Assembly: GCF_030490285.1 (NCBI RefSeq)
Contig: NZ_CP129884.1
Coordinates: forward strand, 3,224,001-3,288,000
DNA: 64,000 nucleotides
Direction: 5' to 3'
From: Methylomonas montana
GTDB taxonomy: Bacteria > Pseudomonadota > Gammaproteobacteria > Methylococcales > Methylomonadaceae
How positions within the stretch are numbered: the stretch's first letter is position 1; each line of letters starts with the position of its first letter. Made by a program: the position numbers and the translations under genes. Positions 49,868 to 58,976 of this stretch are shown one piece after another. The notes beneath the pieces were generated by a model. The model was not told the DNA's origin. It saw only the letters and a program-made list of their open reading frames with translations, and made no database searches.

Positions 49868-51064
49868 TTATAACCGACTGGAAACAGCACAGAAAAAGGT
49901 TTTCAAGTAATCGGTCTCCGGCAACGCGGGATGAATCGGGTGATCCGGCCCTTGACTACCGCTGCCGAAAAACACCAAGTGCCTATCGATATGGCGTGCT
50001 GAAGAACGCAAAATCTCGTGCAGATTGTCCCTACTCAAATGATGCGAACAGGAGGCCGATACCAAAATCCCGTTATTGGACAAGACCTGTAGTGCGAGAT
50101 GATTCAGACGGCGATAGGCTTCGTAACCGGCTTTGAAATCTTTTTTGCGTTTAATCAACGCTGGCGGATCGAGTACGATCGCGTCGTAATGTTGCTGCTG
50201 TTCCCTCGCCTGCTTCAGAAATTCGAACACATCGCTACGCACGAATTGCATCTTATCTTGCACTCGATTCAGTTCGGCGCTACCAGCCGCCAACGCCAAC
50301 GCGCTTTCCGAGCTATCGACGCAACAAACTTCAGCTGCCCCTGCTACTGCGGCGGGGATACCCCAAGCCCCGGCATAGCTGAATAAATCCAGCACTTTTA
50401 AACCACGGGACCATTGCGCAAATTGCGCTCTGCTGTTGCGGTGATCGTAAAACCAACCGGTTTTCTGGCCATCGGCAACATTGACCATGAAACGCACGTT
50501 ATTTTCTTCAATCAGCAACTGCTCGGGTAGCGTGCCGTGCACCAATTCCGGCTCCTGCGAAAGGTTTTCCAATTGCCGCTGACTGTTATCGTTTTTCAGC
50601 AAAATCGCGGTCGGCACCAGAATATCCAACAGCACCTTAACCAATACATCCTTATGTCTTTCCATACCGGCCGTGGTAATTTGCACAGAAAGCACGGTTC
50701 CGAACCGGTCTATCACCAAGCCCGGCAGACCATCGCTCTCGCCAAACACCAAGCGATAATAAGGCTTGTCGAACAGGCGTTCGCGCAAGGCCAGAGCTTG
50801 AGTCAATCGCGCTGTAAAAAAGCTTTCACCAATTTTGACGTTCGTTTTACGCGTCAATAAACGAGCGCAAATCAAGGCATTAGGGTTCAGATAAGCCACA
50901 CCCAAGGCCTTGCCACCGGCATCATGCACGACGACTAAATCGCCGGCCATAAATTGATCTAGCGGGCTACGCTGACTATCAACCTCATTGCTGAATACCC
51001 ACAAATGGCCTTGCCGAAGACGTTTGTCCTCATTTTTTTTCAGAAAAAGTTCCGGGTAGCTCAT
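49868..51064 (-). CDS. rlmI: 23S rRNA (cytosine-C5)-methyltransferase RlmI
   Basis: 398 residues. It methylates C1962 of 23S rRNA. An N-terminal PUA domain (about 1-75, SYPELFLKKNEDKRLRQGHL) is followed by the Rossmann methyltransferase domain: VLDLFSYAGAWGIPAA for SAM, then VLDPPALIKRKKDF and SASCSHHLS with the catalytic cysteine. It lies in a minus-strand string after the zinc-ribbon DUF3426 gene (6-bp gap). Confidence 0.93.
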   Translation of the reverse strand: MSYPELFLKKNEDKRLRQGHLWVFSNEVDSQRSPLDQFMAGDLVVVHDAGGKALGVAYLNPNALICARLLTRKTNVKIGESFFTARLTQALALRERLFDKPYYRLVFGESDGLPGLVIDRFGTVLSVQITTAGMERHKDVLVKVLLDILVPTAILLKNDNSQRQLENLSQEPELVHGTLPEQLLIEENNVRFMVNVADGQKTGWFYDHRNSRAQFAQWSRGLKVLDLFSYAGAWGIPAAVAGAAEVCCVDSSESALALAAGSAELNRVQDKMQFVRSDVFEFLKQAREQQQHYDAIVLDPPALIKRKKDFKAGYEAYRRLNHLALQVLSNNGILVSASCSHHLSRDNLHEILRSSARHIDRHLVFFGSGSQGPDHPIHPALPETDYLKTFFCAVSSRL

Positions 51065-51070
51065 GATGCC

Positions 51071-51736
51071 CTAGAGTAAAGTAAAGGTATAACCGCCAAC
51101 AATAGTGGCGGGTGCAACGATGGCCAAACGGATTTCGGCGATTTGGTCCGCCGCCAATTTACTTGGGCCTACTAAATACTGTTGTGCGGAAAACACGCGC
51201 TCGGCTAAAGGCTGGCCATTAAAACTCAACAATGTTAACTTCAAATCAGGGGCCGCTTGGGTAAACAAGGCTTGATTGCTGATCGCCGCGGTAAATAGAT
51301 AACTGTGATCTGCCTGAATTTGCAGATCGCTATGAAAAACCGCCAGCTCATCAAGATTTCGATAAATCGGCAACCGACAAGGAATAGCTGCGCAGACCGC
51401 ATCCAAGCCGGCTTTGAGCTGCGGCTGCATGATTAAGCGCAGCCCCTCGAAATAGATTATTTGTGCCACCAACAGTAACGACATCGTCACACTTGCCGCC
51501 AGCCAAGCCGCCGGAATCTGCTGCCGGGTTCCGGCGCTTTGGTGCTGGCCAGGCAAATCCTCGGCTAATTCGCTGTATTCGTGCTCGCTTAGGAAACGCA
51601 AACTATCAAACTGTTCGCCGCATGCCGAACAGATCAACAATCCACGCCGACTTCGCAATTGTTCAATGGTCAGTTCGTGTTGCTTAGCGCAGTGTGGACA
51701 GCGGCTGTACATCCATTCAACCGGGCTTATACGCAT
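51071..51736 (-). CDS. Zinc-ribbon and DUF3426 membrane protein
   Basis: 221 residues. An N-terminal zinc ribbon CPHCAKQHELT with ICSACGEQ (residues about 14-40) is followed by one membrane helix (ASVTMSLLLVAQIIYFEGL) and a periplasmic DUF3426 domain of about 120 residues (HSYLFTAAISNQALFTQAAP). The same pairing with prmA is widely conserved in gamma- and betaproteobacteria; its function is unknown. It overlaps prmA by 20 bp, so it is co-translated. Confidence 0.88.
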   Translation of the reverse strand: MRISPVEWMYSRCPHCAKQHELTIEQLRSRRGLLICSACGEQFDSLRFLSEHEYSELAEDLPGQHQSAGTRQQIPAAWLAASVTMSLLLVAQIIYFEGLRLIMQPQLKAGLDAVCAAIPCRLPIYRNLDELAVFHSDLQIQADHSYLFTAAISNQALFTQAAPDLKLTLLSFNGQPLAERVFSAQQYLVGPSKLAADQIAEIRLAIVAPATIVGGYTFTLL

Positions 51737-52601
51737 CCAATCGGCACCAGTCTTCCTGACTAACCGGGTCGGCCACTATTAAGCCCTGCTCCCGATAAGC
51801 CGCTGCCACCGAATCGGCCTGCTCGTTCAAAATCCCCGACAAAATCAATTGTCCACCAGGCTTCACCAGCACCGCAATCGTTGCCGCCAGCTCAATTAAT
51901 GGTTTAGCAAGAATATTAGCAAGCACCAGATCCGCTTCAAATACCGTAAATTGTTCGGGAAGATAATAGTCTAGCCGTGCTTGCACCTTGTTTTTTTCGG
52001 CATTGTATTGACTGGCGGTCAAAGCTTGCGGATCGATATCAATGGCGTGCGCATGCTTGGCACCCAGTAATAGCGCCGCCACGGCCAGAATACCCGAGCC
52101 GCAACCGTAATCGATCAAGACCTTGTCTTTAATCTCGTTACTGGCTAACCACTCCAAACATAGCGCCGTGGTCGGATGTGTGCCGGTACCAAAAGCCAAG
52201 CCCGGATCCAAGGTCATGCAAACAGTGCCTGGCTCATGTTGTTCCTGGCCGCTGGGACAAATCCACAAGCGGTCGGCAAATTTCATTGCCTGAAAATGCT
52301 CCATCCACGCCCGCTCCCAAGCCTGATCCTGCAAAACTTCGGCCGACCATTCCTGCAAGGACTGTCCGATAAACTGATTGAACAACAAGGTATGCACGAT
52401 ATCGGGATCGGTATCGAGCTCGAATAGCGCAGTCACCCTAGTGCGGGTCCAAATTTTGGTTTGATCGATGGCCGGCTCGTAAACCGGCTCATCTTCGGCA
52501 TCGCTATAGGTCACCGAAACCGCACCTAATTCGCTAAAAAACTCCGAAATATCGGGAGCGGTGGTTTCGTCAGTGATGACGGATAGTTGATGCCATGCCA
52601 T
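51717..52601 (-). CDS. prmA: Ribosomal protein L11 methyltransferase
   Basis: 294 residues from ATG at 52601 (MAWHQLSVITDE), which matches the usual PrmA start; an ATG at 52637 gives 12 extra unusual residues. N-terminal L11-binding domain, then the SAM domain with LDPGLAFGTGTHPTTALCLE and IDYGCGSGILAVAALLLGA, and ANILAKPLIEL as the NxxxxPL motif. It trimethylates several positions of ribosomal protein L11. It follows accC with a 60-bp gap. Confidence 0.95.
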   Translation of the reverse strand: MAWHQLSVITDETTAPDISEFFSELGAVSVTYSDAEDEPVYEPAIDQTKIWTRTRVTALFELDTDPDIVHTLLFNQFIGQSLQEWSAEVLQDQAWERAWMEHFQAMKFADRLWICPSGQEQHEPGTVCMTLDPGLAFGTGTHPTTALCLEWLASNEIKDKVLIDYGCGSGILAVAALLLGAKHAHAIDIDPQALTASQYNAEKNKVQARLDYYLPEQFTVFEADLVLANILAKPLIELAATIAVLVKPGGQLILSGILNEQADSVAAAYREQGLIVADPVSQEDWCRLDAYKPG

Positions 52602-52661
52602 AAGTATGAAGAGTTGGTGCCGGGAGGCGTCGTGCATTTGATACAGCCCCTCCCGCGCAGA

Positions 52662-54005
52662 TTAATGAATACCCAATTTCTTTTCCAGATAATGGATATT
52701 TTGCCCGCCTTGGGCGAATGCGGCGTCGGCCATAATGCTTTGCTGCAAGGGGATATTGGTTTTTATGCCGTCTATCACCATTTCGCTCAGCGCCGTTCTC
52801 ATCCGTGCAATGGCACTAGCTCTGTCATCGCCATGGGCAATCAATTTCCCTATCATCGAATCGTAATACGGCGGCACCTTATAGCCGTTGTAGATATGCG
52901 TTTCGCAGCGAATACCTGGGCCGCCCGGCATATGAAACTGATCGATCACCCCTGGGCTAGGCATGAAGGTTTTCGGATCTTCCGCATTCAAACGGCATTC
53001 GATCGCATGCCCGGTAAACGTCACCTGCTCTTGCGTGATCGATAAAGGCTCGCCGGCAGCGATGCGCAACTGTTCCTTGACGATATCGAAGCCGGTAATC
53101 ATCTCTGTCACTGGATGCTCAACCTGAACACGCGTGTTCATTTCGATGAAATAAAACTGGCCTTTCTCGTAGAGGAACTCAAACGTACCGGCACCCAGAT
53201 AACCGATCTCCCGGCAAGCCAGCGCGCAACGTTCGCCCATCTGTTTGCGTTGTTCCTCGGTAATACCCGGCGCCGGGGCTTCTTCAACCACTTTTTGATG
53301 GCGGCGCTGCATGGAGCAATCGCGCTCTCCCAGATGTATCGCGTTGCCGAATGAGTCGGCCAATACCTGAAATTCGATATGGCGTGGATCTTCCAGAAAT
53401 TTTTCCATATACACGGTGCTATTGCCGAACGCAGTACCCGCTTCGGCTTTAGTCATCGCAATTGCATTCAGCAACGCGCTTTCGGTATGTACGGTGCGCA
53501 TGCCGCGGCCACCACCGCCACCAGCGGCCTTGATAATGACCGGATAGCCGATTTCTCTAGCCATTTTCAGATTAGTTTCTTCATCCTCGCCCAAAGGGTC
53601 GCCATTGCCCGGCACGCAAGGAATACCGGCGGCCTGCATGGCTTTTTTCGCAGCAATTTTATCGCCCATCATCCGGATCGTTTCGGGCCTTGGGCCGATG
53701 AACACGAAACCACTTTGGCTGACTTTTTCGGAAAAATCGGCGTTTTCAGATAAAAACCCATAGCCGGGATGGATGGCTTCGGCATCGGTGACTTCCGCCG
53801 CGCTGATAATCGCCGGGATATTCAAATAGCTGCCGGCAGATGCGGCAGGTCCGATACAGACTGCTTCGTCGGCCAGCCGTACGTGTTTCAGGTCGCGGTC
53901 CGCTTCTGAATAAACAGCCACGGTTTTTATGCCCAATTCGCGGCAAGCCCGCAAAATGCGCAATGCAATCTCGCCGCGATTGGCGATGACAATTTTCTCA
54001 AACAT
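52662..54005 (-). CDS. accC: Acetyl-CoA carboxylase, biotin carboxylase subunit
   Basis: 447 residues, normal length. It carboxylates biotin on AccB using ATP and bicarbonate in fatty-acid synthesis. It begins [20 protein letters not shown]. The ATP-grasp region has [15 protein letters not shown] near residue 162, and [14 protein letters not shown] carries the Mg-binding and catalytic glutamate. It forms an operon with accB (20-bp gap). Confidence 0.98.
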   Translation of the reverse strand: MFEKIVIANRGEIALRILRACRELGIKTVAVYSEADRDLKHVRLADEAVCIGPAASAGSYLNIPAIISAAEVTDAEAIHPGYGFLSENADFSEKVSQSGFVFIGPRPETIRMMGDKIAAKKAMQAAGIPCVPGNGDPLGEDEETNLKMAREIGYPVIIKAAGGGGGRGMRTVHTESALLNAIAMTKAEAGTAFGNSTVYMEKFLEDPRHIEFQVLADSFGNAIHLGERDCSMQRRHQKVVEEAPAPGITEEQRKQMGERCALACREIGYLGAGTFEFLYEKGQFYFIEMNTRVQVEHPVTEMITGFDIVKEQLRIAAGEPLSITQEQVTFTGHAIECRLNAEDPKTFMPSPGVIDQFHMPGGPGIRCETHIYNGYKVPPYYDSMIGKLIAHGDDRASAIARMRTALSEMVIDGIKTNIPLQQSIMADAAFAQGGQNIHYLEKKLGIH

Positions 54006-54025
54006 AAGCCCAGCCCCTTTGTCGG

Positions 54026-54466
54026 TTATTCGATGATGAACAAAGGTTGGCCATATTCGACCGGATGGCCGTTTTCAACCAGAATTTGTTTGATTTTGCC
54101 GCTTTTATCGGCTTCGATCTGATTGAGAATTTTCATCGCTTCAATAATGCACAAAGTTTGACCCGTGCTAACCGATTGACCTATCTCGACAAACGCCGCC
54201 GAACCGGGTGACGCAGAACGATAAAAAGTACCGACCATCGGCGACTTGACGACATGGCCGCTGATTTTTTCTTCGACTGGTACAACTGCTACCGGAGCAG
54301 CCGCAATTGACGCCTGACCAACGGCAACCGGCGCGGCGTATTGCACAGGCGCAGCTGCGGAATAACGACTGATTCTGACTGATTCTTCGCCTTCGCTAAT
54401 CTCAATCTCAGCAATATCGGATTCCTCGATAAGATCAATCAGTTTTTTTATTTTTCTAATATCCAT
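54026..54466 (-). CDS. accB: Acetyl-CoA carboxylase, biotin carboxyl carrier protein
   Basis: 146 residues. The N-terminal segment [20 protein letters not shown] is typical, an Ala/Pro-rich linker spans about 35-70, and the C-terminal biotinyl domain has [17 protein letters not shown] with the lysine biotinylation site. It overlaps aroQ by 11 bp and precedes accC. Confidence 0.97.
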   Translation of the reverse strand: MDIRKIKKLIDLIEESDIAEIEISEGEESVRISRYSAAAPVQYAAPVAVGQASIAAAPVAVVPVEEKISGHVVKSPMVGTFYRSASPGSAAFVEIGQSVSTGQTLCIIEAMKILNQIEADKSGKIKQILVENGHPVEYGQPLFIIE

Positions 54467-54917
54467 TGTTCTGAGTTCTCTCTATTAATATCTGATGAGC
54501 GGCTTGTAAAGCCAATTCGTAACCGTTCGCCCCCAATCCGCAGATAACGCCGACGGCGATATCCGAAAAATACGAATGTCTTCTAAAAGGCTCACGGGCA
54601 TGCACGTTCGATAAATGTACTTCTATGAATGCAATCTTGGTTGCCAGCAAGGCATCGCGAATTGCCACGCTGGTATGAGTAAATGCGGCAGGATTGATGA
54701 TGATGAAATCGACGCCCTGCCGATAGGCTTGATGAATTTGTTCAATAATTTCATGCTCGGCGTTGCTTTGCAGGAAAGTCAGTTGATGGCCGAGACTTGC
54801 GGCCAACTGCTCCAACCCCTGCTGAATGCTTTGCAATGTCTTATTACCGTATAACCCCGGCTCTCGAACACCTAACAGATTTAAATTGGGTCCATTGAGA
54901 ACAGTGAACTTTGCCAT
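54456..54917 (-). CDS. aroQ: 3-dehydroquinate dehydratase, type II
   Basis: 153 residues from ATG at 54917 ([16 protein letters not shown]); ATG 54932 is a less likely longer start. It catalyses the third step of the shikimate pathway. Active-site elements visible are NGPNLNLLG with the nearby Tyr of [39 protein letters not shown] and [17 protein letters not shown]. It opens the aroQ-accB-accC string. Confidence 0.96.
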   Translation of the reverse strand: MAKFTVLNGPNLNLLGVREPGLYGNKTLQSIQQGLEQLAASLGHQLTFLQSNAEHEIIEQIHQAYRQGVDFIIINPAAFTHTSVAIRDALLATKIAFIEVHLSNVHAREPFRRHSYFSDIAVGVICGLGANGYELALQAAHQILIERTQNNGY

Positions 54918-55030
54918 GCCGGTGCTGAACAAAAATAAGCTAAATAAAAAGGAATTCTGCCTAATTTGTAGGTTTTTGTCCAGATAAACCGTTTTTCACC
55001 TCATTAGCCATCGTTTTACCGGTTTTTCAG

Positions 55031-55555
55031 TTATTTTGTCGTCAACAACGGCTCCACGACTTCCAGAATTTTCTGTCGTGTCAGCTCGCCGAGCTGACGA
55101 TGCACAATCTGACCTTGTTGATTGACGATGACAGTGAACGGCACGGTGTTGATGACGTTACCCAATTGTTGAGCCAACATCGTCGCCCCCTCCCCGCCAA
55201 TCAATACCGGGTAATTGATATTGATGCGCTTTAGATAGTCCTGCACCGGCTGTTTATCTTCAATAGCGATGCCAATAAATTGCACACCTTTATCTTTATA
55301 TTCGCCCTGAAGCTTGATGAATTCGGGAATTTCCTTCAAACACGGCGGACACCAGGTTGCCCAGAAATTGATAATCAATATTTTGCCGTGCCATTGCTCG
55401 ACCGATTGCGGCTTATCCGCTAGATCCGGCAAACTGAAATTCAACGGTGCGACAGCTTGGCTGGCTTCGCCACTGGCAAGGTATTGACGCGCAAAAAGAC
55501 CGGCCGCCAACGCGGCAACGGCGATCAATATCACGATTAGTATTTTTCGATTCAT
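55031..55555 (-). CDS. TlpA/ResA-like membrane-anchored thioredoxin
   Basis: 174 residues from ATG at 55555, overlapping the dsbD stop by 4 bp; the open frame upstream lies inside dsbD. One N-terminal membrane anchor (residues 4-22) is followed by a thioredoxin fold with the active site ATWCPPCLKEIPEF and the cis-proline in VPFTVIVN. It likely reduces periplasmic disulfides, fed by DsbD just upstream. The target (for example cytochrome c apoproteins) is not shown by the sequence. Confidence 0.9.
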   Translation of the reverse strand: MNRKILIVILIAVAALAAGLFARQYLASGEASQAVAPLNFSLPDLADKPQSVEQWHGKILIINFWATWCPPCLKEIPEFIKLQGEYKDKGVQFIGIAIEDKQPVQDYLKRININYPVLIGGEGATMLAQQLGNVINTVPFTVIVNQQGQIVHRQLGELTRQKILEVVEPLLTTK

Positions 55556-57780
55556 AATTGCTGCAAGGTTTTTAAAAAAGTGGCGGCATCCTGATAGCCG
55601 ATGACGCGTTGCGCGGCCCGCTCTCTGCCGTCCGCCCCCCAAAAGATGATGCCAGGCGGCCCAATCAGATCGAAGCGTTTTAGCAGCGCTTTATCGGCCT
55701 CGTTATTGGCCGTGACGTCTGCCTGCAACACTACGAAATTAGCCAACTGTTGTTTTACCCGCGCATCGGTGAAGGTATAAGCCTCCATTTCCTTGCAGGA
55801 AATGCACCACTCGGCATAGAAATCCAGCATCACCGATTTCCCATTCGCCGCTGCTTGTTCGATTCGTTGTTCCAATTCCTGCACAGACGCCACGCGTTGA
55901 AAATCGAGACCCTGGACCGGCTTCGCTTCAGCACTCAAACTCATACCCTGTAGCGGTTGCAACGGATTGCTGTTGCCGGCACTGATTCCGATCAACTGCA
56001 ATATTCCGAATACCAACATTATAATGCCAAGGCCTTTCCACAACTTACGCCAGCCGGATGCCGCTTCGGGCAAGGGATCGATCGCACCGAGAAAAATCGC
56101 CGGAACGACCAACAGCAAGGCCCACAAAAACATCGTCACCGCAGGCGGCAGGATGCGCGACAGCATCCACACCGCCACCACCAGCATCACCACACCGAAC
56201 ACGGCTTTGGTGGAATTCAGCCAAGCCCCTGCTTTAGGCAGTAGTTTTCCGGCCGAGGCTCCCAACAACAACAGCGGCACACCCATGCCTAGGCCCATCG
56301 AAAACAACGCCGAGCCACCCAGCGCCACATCGCCGGTCTGGCCGATATAAATCAATGCGGCCGCCAATGGCGCCGCCACGCACGGACCGACGATCAGAGA
56401 CGATAAGGCACCCATGATGCCCGCTCCCCAATACGAGCCATCTCGATGCTTGTCGCTGGAGTTATGTAACAAGGCTTGCAACGATTTCGGTACTTCCAGT
56501 TGATAAAAGCCAAACATCGACAACGATAACAATACAAACAATCCGGAAAAAACCGCAATCACCCAAGGTGCTTGAAAGGTGGCTTGTAGATTACTGCCGA
56601 ACAAGGCCGCCAAAATACCAAACACCGTGTACATTAAGGCCGACGCGAACACGTAACTCAAGGACAACAAAAAGGCTTTGCGGGTACCAATCCGATCGCC
56701 GTGACCAACGATGATGCCGGATAGGATTGGAATCATCGGAAACACGCAGGGCGTAAAAGCCAGCAACAACCCAAATCCAAAAAAACTGAATAGCGTCAAC
56801 GCTAAACTGTCGCTGCGCAAAGCCTTGACGATTCTGTCCTGCTCCGACAATTCCGTGGCTGCAGCTACCGGCTTGGCCGGCAAAATATCTGCTTGCGGCA
56901 AATCCAGACTCACTTCGGATTGCATGGGGGGATAGCAAACACCCCGGTCGGCGCAACCTTGGAATTTTGCCAGCAACTTGATGGTTTCGGCGGCCGTACT
57001 ATCGCGTAATAGTGGAATATCGACGCTGATCTGATTACGGTAGATTTGCACCTGCCCAAACTCGGCATCGTGATAAGCGGCGCCTTCCGGAAGCTGCAAT
57101 GGCGTCAGGCGCGTCTGCGTGCCCCCCACGAGCTTTACCGCCAGTTTATCCTTGTAAAGATAATAACCTTCTGCGATTTGCCAATTGGCTTGCACGGTAT
57201 AGGGGTCTTTCAGCGTCGCCAAAAACTGGAAAGCTTGTTCGGGCGGCAACAATTCGCTGGAAAACAAGCCGGGCGTCAAACCCTTCAGACCTTTGACGAA
57301 CTGCGTGAGCGCACCGCTATTCTCGACCGGTTGTGCGGCCGGCAACGCTACATCCAACACCACCTTCTGAGGCGGATAGCAAACGCCGGCATCGGCGCAG
57401 CCCTGATATTTAACCAACAGTTTTAATTGCGACTCATGGTTTTGATTAATCAGCGGCAACACCACCGTCAACGCATTGCGGTATACCACCACTTCGCCCA
57501 ACGCTGGGTCGTGCTCGGCGCTACCTGCCGGCATATCGGCCTGACCCAGTTGAATCGACTCGGTTTGAGATTGGAATTTAGTCTTATCACGATACAGGTG
57601 ATAGCCTTCAGCAATCTGCCAGTTAAGTTCGACTGTATCGACGCTTGCCGCAGAAGCCGTTAGTTTAAACGCCTGCTCCGGCGGCAAAAAATCCTGACTG
57701 TCCAGCGCCATCGCGCTGCGAAAAAAAACGGCCAGCAGACACAACAAAATCAGTCGATGGCAAGGCATGAGTCTATCCAT
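55552..57780 (-). CDS. dsbD: Thiol:disulfide interchange protein DsbD with duplicated N-terminal domain
   Basis: 742 residues, longer than the roughly 565 of E. coli. A signal peptide is followed by two copies of the periplasmic DsbD alpha domain. Both begin LPPEQAF, contain WQIAEGYxLYxDK and carry a cysteine pair (YQGCADAGVCYPPQ near 130; FQGCADRGVCYPP near 285). The membrane beta domain (about 340-580) has FTPCVFPMIPILSG and IVGPCVAAPL. The C-terminal thioredoxin domain has WCISCKEME near 657. It moves electrons from cytoplasmic thioredoxin to the periplasm. Start could also be ATG 57768. It overlaps cutA and tlpA-like neighbours. Confidence 0.95.
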   Translation of the reverse strand: MDRLMPCHRLILLCLLAVFFRSAMALDSQDFLPPEQAFKLTASAASVDTVELNWQIAEGYHLYRDKTKFQSQTESIQLGQADMPAGSAEHDPALGEVVVYRNALTVVLPLINQNHESQLKLLVKYQGCADAGVCYPPQKVVLDVALPAAQPVENSGALTQFVKGLKGLTPGLFSSELLPPEQAFQFLATLKDPYTVQANWQIAEGYYLYKDKLAVKLVGGTQTRLTPLQLPEGAAYHDAEFGQVQIYRNQISVDIPLLRDSTAAETIKLLAKFQGCADRGVCYPPMQSEVSLDLPQADILPAKPVAAATELSEQDRIVKALRSDSLALTLFSFFGFGLLLAFTPCVFPMIPILSGIIVGHGDRIGTRKAFLLSLSYVFASALMYTVFGILAALFGSNLQATFQAPWVIAVFSGLFVLLSLSMFGFYQLEVPKSLQALLHNSSDKHRDGSYWGAGIMGALSSLIVGPCVAAPLAAALIYIGQTGDVALGGSALFSMGLGMGVPLLLLGASAGKLLPKAGAWLNSTKAVFGVVMLVVAVWMLSRILPPAVTMFLWALLLVVPAIFLGAIDPLPEAASGWRKLWKGLGIIMLVFGILQLIGISAGNSNPLQPLQGMSLSAEAKPVQGLDFQRVASVQELEQRIEQAAANGKSVMLDFYAEWCISCKEMEAYTFTDARVKQQLANFVVLQADVTANNEADKALLKRFDLIGPPGIIFWGADGRERAAQRVIGYQDAATFLKTLQQL

Positions 57781-58067
57781 TTCAAATAATCCAAGGAGCC
57801 GCGCTCGATCGCGACCGCAATAATTTCCGGGAGTTGGTAAGGATGCAGGCTTTGCAGAGTGGCCTCAATAGCCGCATAGCGGTCCTGATGACTTTTGATG
57901 AGCAGCAAATGTTCCTGAGTAATTTCAACTTTGCCCTGCCATTCGTATACCGAACGTATACCCGGCATAATATTCACGCAGGCCGCCAACTTCTCGTTGA
58001 TTAACGCACCTGCCAGTTTATCGGCGGTTTCGGCGTCCGGACAGGTACAAAGAATCAATTGATGCAT
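57750..58067 (-). CDS. cutA: Divalent-cation tolerance protein CutA
   Basis: 105 residues. A trimeric ferredoxin-like fold protein with the signature KLAACVNIMPGIRSVYEWQG and LPEIIAVAIERGSLDYLKWI. Historically linked to copper tolerance; its exact role is unsettled. The end overlaps dsbD by 19-31 bp, a conserved arrangement. Confidence 0.95.
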   Translation of the reverse strand: MHQLILCTCPDAETADKLAGALINEKLAACVNIMPGIRSVYEWQGKVEITQEHLLLIKSHQDRYAAIEATLQSLHPYQLPEIIAVAIERGSLDYLKWIDSCLAID

Positions 58068-58139
58068 GGCGATATTATCCTGGAATTTGGGCGAAGATGC
58101 TCTTAGTATTAGCCGCTTTTTCCCGCAAACGAGTCAGCC

Positions 58140-58580
58140 ATGAAAACCATGCAAGTTCTATTTATCGCTTTTTTGATCGTTCCGTTTGTAGAAATCTATG
58201 TGTTATTGCAAGTGGGCGGAATGATCGGTGCTTTTCCGACCATTTTCTTGGTGGTACTTACCGCCGCGCTGGGCGCCTGGCTGTTGCGCCGCCAAGGCTT
58301 TGCCACCTGGCAACGTTTCCAGACCGCGCTGGCGCAAGGCGGAATTCCAGCTTATGAAATGATCGAAGGGCCTATTTTGCTGGTTGGCGGCGCTTTATTG
58401 CTAACACCGGGATTTTTTACCGATTTGCTGGGATTCGCCTGCCTGATACCGGCGCTACGCAGAAGAATTGCCATGTACATAATCGAGCAACATTTGCTCA
58501 AGACTCAGATTGGCTCGGTATTCAAGCAATCGCGCACCGATCAGACCATCATCGAAGGCGAATATAAGAAAGAAGACTAG
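58140..58580 (+). CDS. fxsA: FxsA family membrane protein
   Basis: 146 residues with three to four membrane helices. It has LIVPFVEIYVLLQVGGMIGA and GALLLTPGFFTDLLGFACLIP, the FxsA family signature. The family is known from suppression of F-plasmid exclusion of phage T7; its normal function is unknown. It is divergent from cutA, as in many gammaproteobacteria. Confidence 0.92.
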   Translation: MKTMQVLFIAFLIVPFVEIYVLLQVGGMIGAFPTIFLVVLTAALGAWLLRRQGFATWQRFQTALAQGGIPAYEMIEGPILLVGGALLLTPGFFTDLLGFACLIPALRRRIAMYIIEQHLLKTQIGSVFKQSRTDQTIIEGEYKKED

Positions 58581-58640
58581 CAACACCCCTTATTAATCCG
58601 AATCCGCGCCGGAGCTAAGATTCGGATTTACATTGAGTTT

Positions 58641-58874
58641 TTATTGACCGTCAGTCACATTGCTACCCAGGGTGTTCTTATCGAAACCGGAGTAAGCCGG
58701 ACACCAGCCGACATAACTGGTGGCCACCAAGACCAGACCCACCACCAACATCAAAATGCTGGCGGTAAACAACGAAACGGCCAGCAACACCACACCCGAA
58801 ACCATGCGGACTTTTTTATCTTTATCGCCGATGTTGTGTTCAAACTTGATCAAACGTTTATAATCGAAGCTCAT
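58641..58874 (-). CDS. DUF2892 (YgaP-type) small membrane protein
   Basis: 77 residues from ATG at 58874, preceded by GAGAGG; a TTG at 58880 is an unlikely alternative. A polar amphipathic N-terminus ending NIGDKDKKVRMVSGVV leads into two membrane helices (LLAVSLFTASILML; VVGLVLVATSYVGWCPAYSG). The WCPAYSGFDKNT turn is typical of DUF2892. The family has no defined biochemical function. It is divergent from uvrD. Confidence 0.85.
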   Translation of the reverse strand: MSFDYKRLIKFEHNIGDKDKKVRMVSGVVLLAVSLFTASILMLVVGLVLVATSYVGWCPAYSGFDKNTLGSNVTDGQ

Positions 58875-58976
58875 TTCCAATCCTCTCTGTGTTGTATTTA
58901 TTAGTCCTGACGCAAGGCTTTCCCTTAAAAGGCAAGCAAATATACACAGCTCTTCAAAATCTGCAAGTTATAAAAA

